From NCBI GenBank assembly GCA_032717465.1, contig CM064671.1, positions 51,989,998 to 52,053,997 of the forward strand: a stretch of DNA of 64,000 bases, given 5' to 3'. A program made the translations under genes and the position numbers. The notes under the pieces are model-generated. The model saw nothing but the letters and a program-made list of their open reading frames with translations. It made no database searches and had not been told where the DNA came from. Of the stretch, positions 59,691-64,000 are shown in pieces. The DNA is from Coenobita brevimanus (lineage: Eukaryota; Arthropoda; Malacostraca; Decapoda; Coenobitidae). Position 1 is the first letter of the stretch, and each line of letters opens with the position of its first letter.

Positions 59691-62600
59691 ATACCTAGGC
59701 TGCTTCCCCCAAGGAAAGGGAGGTAGCCGAGACAGGACGACACACTCCCCATTTACTCATCCATTCAAACACATTCATTCGCATCTTAGCCCCAAAGGGG
59801 AGAACGGACAGATCCTCACCGCACCACACCGCACAAGGGTCAACTGCGCAATGCAATCAGTGACATCCGCAGCAGGGCCTGACAGCACAGCTGGTTTACC
59901 CCTGCCACATCATAACAGACCCATCCCCTTACCTGCACCTGACCTGACTAGCTGATCACACCAATTGCGGGAGAATATTCCCTCAGGGCTGCATCAACTC
60001 TTATTCACTCACAATTTCTCTCCATTTATTTCTGTCACGCACAGCCACTCTTCCTTTCTCAACAGACATCCCTCTCGCATCCAGCGCTCTCTTCACACTG
60101 TCCATCCATCCTATTCGTGGTCTTCCTCTCAGCCTTACACCTCTCACATCAGATCTAGCTATCTTTTTCACAAATCGCTCATTATCCATTCTCTCCATAT
60201 GCCCAAACCATCGCAACACCCTCTACTCAACTCTACCAGCCATCTCCCGAACAACTCCAGTTCTCCTTCGCACTTCGTCATTTTGCACTCGATCCATACG
60301 CATCACTCCACACATACTCCTCAGACACCTCATCTCCATTACATTCAAACTTTTCCTCTCTGCTACACCCATATTCCATGTTTCAGCCCCATATAACGCA
60401 GTTGGTACCACAACACCCTCACACAACCTTCTCTTTACATCCATTCTAAGCAAACGACATCTAAACACTTTTTTCATTCCTCCCAGCACCTTTCCTACTT
60501 CATTTATTCTAAACTTCACTTCTGCATCTATTCTTCCATCCATAGCAACATGTGACCCTAGATATTTAAAACGCTCTACCCCCTCAAGCAACTCGCCATT
60601 CAAAACTATATTCATCCCCCTACCATCTACCAACCTCATACACTTCATCACTTTACTCTTATTCTCATTTACTTTCAATTTCCATCTTTCACACACCCTT
60701 CCAAACTCCTCTACCAACTGTCTCAATTTCTCCTCTGAATTAGCCACCAGTGCAGTATCATCTGCAAACAGCAGCTGCTTCAGATTCCACTCTCCACCAT
60801 CAACATTCACCAGACTCAGACCTCCACCTAAAACTCTTGCATTCACCTCCCTTACAACACCATCCATGTAAACATCAAACAACCAAGGCGACATCACACA
60901 TCCCTGTCGCAGCCCCACTCTCACGGGAAACCAATCACTCACAGCATTTCCCACTCTTACACATGCTCTACTATTTACATAAAAACTTTTCACCCCTTTT
61001 AATAACCTACCATCAAGTCCATACACTCTTAAAACAGTCCATAAAGCCTCCCTATCAATTCTATCATACGCATTCTCTAAATCCATAAATGCCCAGAACA
61101 CATCCTTGCCTTTCGCTAAATACTTTTCACACACTTGTCTCACAGCAAACACCTGATCCACGCATCCCCTCCCTCTCCTAAAGCCACACTGCTCATCACC
61201 AATCACTCCCTCTGTACCCTCTCTGACTCTCATAATTAACACTCTACCATACACCTTACCTACAACACTCAACAGACTTATACCCCTAAAGCTAGTACAT
61301 TCATACTTATCACCCTTGCCTTTATACAACGGGACCACACAAGCGCTTGCCCAGTCAATTGGCACCATACCTTTCACAAAGCACACATTCATCAATCTTA
61401 CTAACCAGGCAACAATAGTCACTCCACCACCCTTCTTGCATTCCACAGCACACCCATCCATACATGCAGCTTTCCCTGTTTTCATCTCCTTTACTGCCTT
61501 CTCCACTTGCTTCTTCGTGATCAAAGAATCATTCAACTCTCCTAAACACATTTATTCCTTGCACCCTTCCATCCGCCACCATCTCAGCCACCCTTTCCTC
61601 CTCTACATTTAACAATCTTTCAAAATACTCTGCCCATCTCTTCCTTACTGCATCCACATAAATTAACATCCTTCCATCCTCTGCTTTTACTCGTTCTTCC
61701 TTCCCAGACTCTCCCTTTCGCACTCTTTTCACCTCCTTCCAAAACATTTTCTTATTCTGTTGAAAATTCTCTGTCAGCCGCCTACCCCACCTCTCATCTG
61801 CTGCAACTTTAGCATCACGCACAGCCCTTCTCGCCCTATTCCTCTTTTCCTTTTACCTTTCATATGACATCTCATCCTTCCTCTGCAGCCACACTTCATA
61901 TGCACGTCTCTTCTCAGCCACAGCCATACTTACTTTCTCACACCACCATTCACTTCCTTTTCTTACACCACCACCCACACGTCTCACACCACACACCTCT
62001 TCTGTATGCCCCACCACAGCACTCTTAAACAACTGCCATTCCTCCTCCACACTGCCATTTTCCCGATTTTTCACTGCGTTCCACTCATCTTTCAATTTCT
62101 CCCGATACTCTATCTTTTTCTCTCTCACTTTCAAAACCTTCCTGCCACACCTAACTCTCCTAGCTCTCACCCATCTTTTACCTACTCTTAACTTTCCCTC
62201 CACCAGGTAGTGGTCAGACATACCTCCACCCTCCCCTCTCAGAACTCTCACATCCAACAGTTTTCCTATTACATTCCTAGACACAACCGCATAGTCCATC
62301 AAAGCTCTATCAACAACCCTTCCACCCTCCTGTCTCACCCATGTATACTTATAAATATCTTTCTTCTCAAACAGCGTATTTCCAGTCACCATCTCTCGCT
62401 CAACACACATCGCTACCATTCGTTCCCCATTTTCATTTCTTCCAGGCACACCATGCATACCAACTACACCTTCAGCTGCTACATTTCCCACTCTAGCATT
62501 CAGATCTCCCATCATTACCACATTCACATTCGCTCCAAAACTCTGCAGACACTCATCAACATCATTCCAGAAAGACTCCCTCTCTTCTTCATCCCTTTCA

Positions 62601-63270
62601 CTACCAAGCCCATATGCACTCACAAACACCCACAACTCACGTTCAAATTTCGCTTTCATCCACATCAGTCTCGATGACACCTCCTTCCATTCAATCACAC
62701 ACTGCTGTACTTCCGGACCCACTAACAAGGCCACACCTTCTCCTGCCCTTCCTCTATCAACACCTGACAATCTTCCATTCACACTTCCAAACATAGACTC
62801 ACCCTTCCCTTTCATCTTTGTTTCACTCAAAGCTAACACATCCAACTTTCTTCTCACAAACATTCTCCCAATCTCCTCCCTTTTAGCCTCAATCGTACTA
62901 CATCCACGCACATTCATAGACCCAATCTTCAGGGTACAGGGATAACTCCATCCCCCATCCCTTTCTCTGGCCTGTCTCTTTTTAGGAACTAAAAAACAGA
63001 GGAGGGGGTCCCTAGTCCCCTCACCCCGCCCCTTTTAGTCGCCTTTTATGGCACGCAGGGAATACGGTGGCAGTATTCTTCTGAACACAACCTGGCCGCA
63101 GAGTAGTAGTACCACCCCATAGTGCGGCCAGATTGTGTCCCCCCCGCCACATCCATCCATCATCCAATCCTACACTGTCCTATGAGGAGCGTAGGAGCCC
63201 TGGCCTAGGCAGTTGGTCCCGACATTTAAGATGAGAGTGACCAGCTTCACTCATCCCTGAGTGGCATTAC
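59680..63270 (-). mobile_element. RA: RTE-like LINE, nearly full length
   Basis: Minus strand. A 5' untranslated region (about 62920-63270) with GGACTAGGGACCCCC- and GACTAAAAGGGGCGGGG-like blocks is followed by the endonuclease-RT (62917-60001), a 3' untranslated region and a TAGA-type tail at about 59680. The length of ~3.6 kb fits a complete RTE element. It shares most of its sequence with 29158-32152 (spot comparison shows mostly single-base differences), so both derive from a recently active family. Confidence 0.92.
60001..62917 (-). pseudogene. RA endonuclease-reverse transcriptase, several breaks
   Basis: Starts MNVRGCSTIEAKREEIGRMF and includes LDVLALSETKMKGKGES, VVMMGDLNARVGNVAAEG and GGMSDHYLV (endonuclease). 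It is interrupted by a TAA at about 61853, where the sister copy has CATAAG. A one-base insertion near 61553 (GTTTAGGAGAG against GTTGGGAGAG) shifts frame. From 61551 the RT runs open: GKAACMDGCAVECKKGG, FRRGRGCVDQVFAVRQ, MDLENAYDRIDREAL, GLRQGCVMSPWLF and an intact FADD box in LLFADDTALVANSEE. A TAG replaces CAG at about 60220-60222. The C-terminus RWFGHMERMDNERFVKK follows to 60001. The catalytic residues survive but the protein is broken. Confidence 0.92.
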
Positions 63271-63660
63271 ATGAGCAATAGGATCCAACCACCCCTTGGA
63301 TATAATCCTTCACTGGCTCAATCCGAATGGAGCGCAATAATTACTCACTAAACCACCAGGTGCCAAAATTTGGTTATATGGTTACCACCCAGCGTAGTAA
63401 ATGGTTTCCTGGTGTACAGGAAACCATTTGGCTCGTCACTCAGTGTAGAGTCACACACAGGCAGAAGGAAGAGGAAAGAATGAAGGAAAGTAAGACAGAA
63501 GAGGGAGTGTAAAGTCACCCGTAGGCAGAAGGGCAAGGAAAGAATGAAGGAAAGACAGACACAAGAGGATGGAAGGAAAGAAGAATGGAGGATAGGAAAG
63601 GGCAGACACCCGACAGCAGCACTACATCGAGTGAGTGGATAGTGAGCGCCCCCACCTACC
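63271..63660. repeat. Hairpin and purine-rich ~66-bp repeat
   Basis: A perfect 13-bp inverted repeat (AAATGGTTTCCTG at 63399-63411, its complement at 63417-63429, loop GTGTA) is followed by two imperfect copies of a purine-rich unit containing GTCAC, GGCAGAAGG and AAAGAATGAAGGAAAG. This is probably part of an unclassified dispersed repeat. No gene. Confidence 0.5.
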
Positions 63661-63667
63661 ATACAAA

Positions 63668-63701
<34 letters not shown>

Positions 63702-64000
63702 CTTTGTATTTATGTGACTGTCTAAGCATTTAATTGTTTCTTTGACGAGATCGGTAACACCGTATAATATATTATATCGAACTATTCTTTTTTCCATTAG
63801 CTCTGGGAAAGTCCACGGAGTGTCAGAAAAATACCACAAAAAAATTATGGTGATCGTTTGTGACCCGACGGCGCAATATTGCTAGATATCACGGCGTGCG
63901 GAATATAATTTATATCGAGTTAATAATGAGAATTGATCATTGTGGGCTCAGTGCTCGTTTGTAAATGAATATGATGTTATTTGTAAACATTTTGTGATGG
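63661..64000. other. (AAT)n run and unassigned right edge
   Basis: (AAT)n at 63666-63700, then unique AT-rich sequence to the end. No supported gene. Confidence 0.5.

Overview
This is eukaryotic nuclear DNA, most likely from an arthropod and by its repeat style a decapod crustacean. The pointers are very long (TA)n, (GA)n and (CA)n microsatellites, many RTE-, I- and Jockey/CR1-like LINEs with mariner, Tc1, pogo and piggyBac-like elements, and canonical GT-AG introns. No bacterial-style gene organisation is present. The species assignment is inference. Transposon names below are local labels: JK (Jockey/CR1-like LINE), LD (a second, older LINE of that general type), IN (I-clade LINE with RNase H), and RA, RB, RC, RE (four RTE-like LINE groups told apart by coding region and 3' tail).

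Host gene. The one convincing host gene lies on the minus strand at 320-13425. Five exons (13338-13425, 13112-13236, 12811-12918, 7500-7732, 320-478) have consensus splice sites, and their phases join without a break into 237 open codons. The product is not recognised. The two long introns hold most of the transposons of the first 13 kb: RE, RB, two mariners, one Tc1 and a SINE. The gene runs out of the window at the left edge.

13.4-34.6 kb is a nest of insertions. A degenerate minus-strand LINE (LD) can be followed as collinear pieces from its endonuclease at about 34.6 kb to its C-terminus at 14.6 kb. Into it went a nearly full-length I-clade LINE (IN), a 5'-truncated JK copy, a plus-strand RA copy and an RB 3' end. 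IN was itself hit by a piggyBac-like MITE and by a non-coding element with about 0.9-kb terminal direct repeats, and the left repeat of that element carries a tRNA-derived SINE.

34.6-45 kb holds an RC endonuclease fragment cut by a second IN copy, a pogo-like element, a helix-turn-helix ORF, a possible membrane-protein ORF, and an unusual rRNA-derived SINE-like element at 42.26-42.75 kb. Its 3' end resembles that of RB.

45-51.3 kb holds the best-preserved LINE, a JK copy with a 1017-codon frame and poly(A) tail, next to a decayed ingi/I-like RT and followed by a truncated inverted JK copy. 51.8-57.3 kb has an RB copy split by a clean solo LTR (5-bp target duplication), RC fragments, and a pogo-like element containing a SINE. 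59.7-63.3 kb is a nearly full-length minus-strand RA copy, closely related to the plus-strand copy at 29.2-32.2 kb.

Nearly all long open frames apart from the host exons belong to mobile elements. Many other long frames are translated microsatellites.
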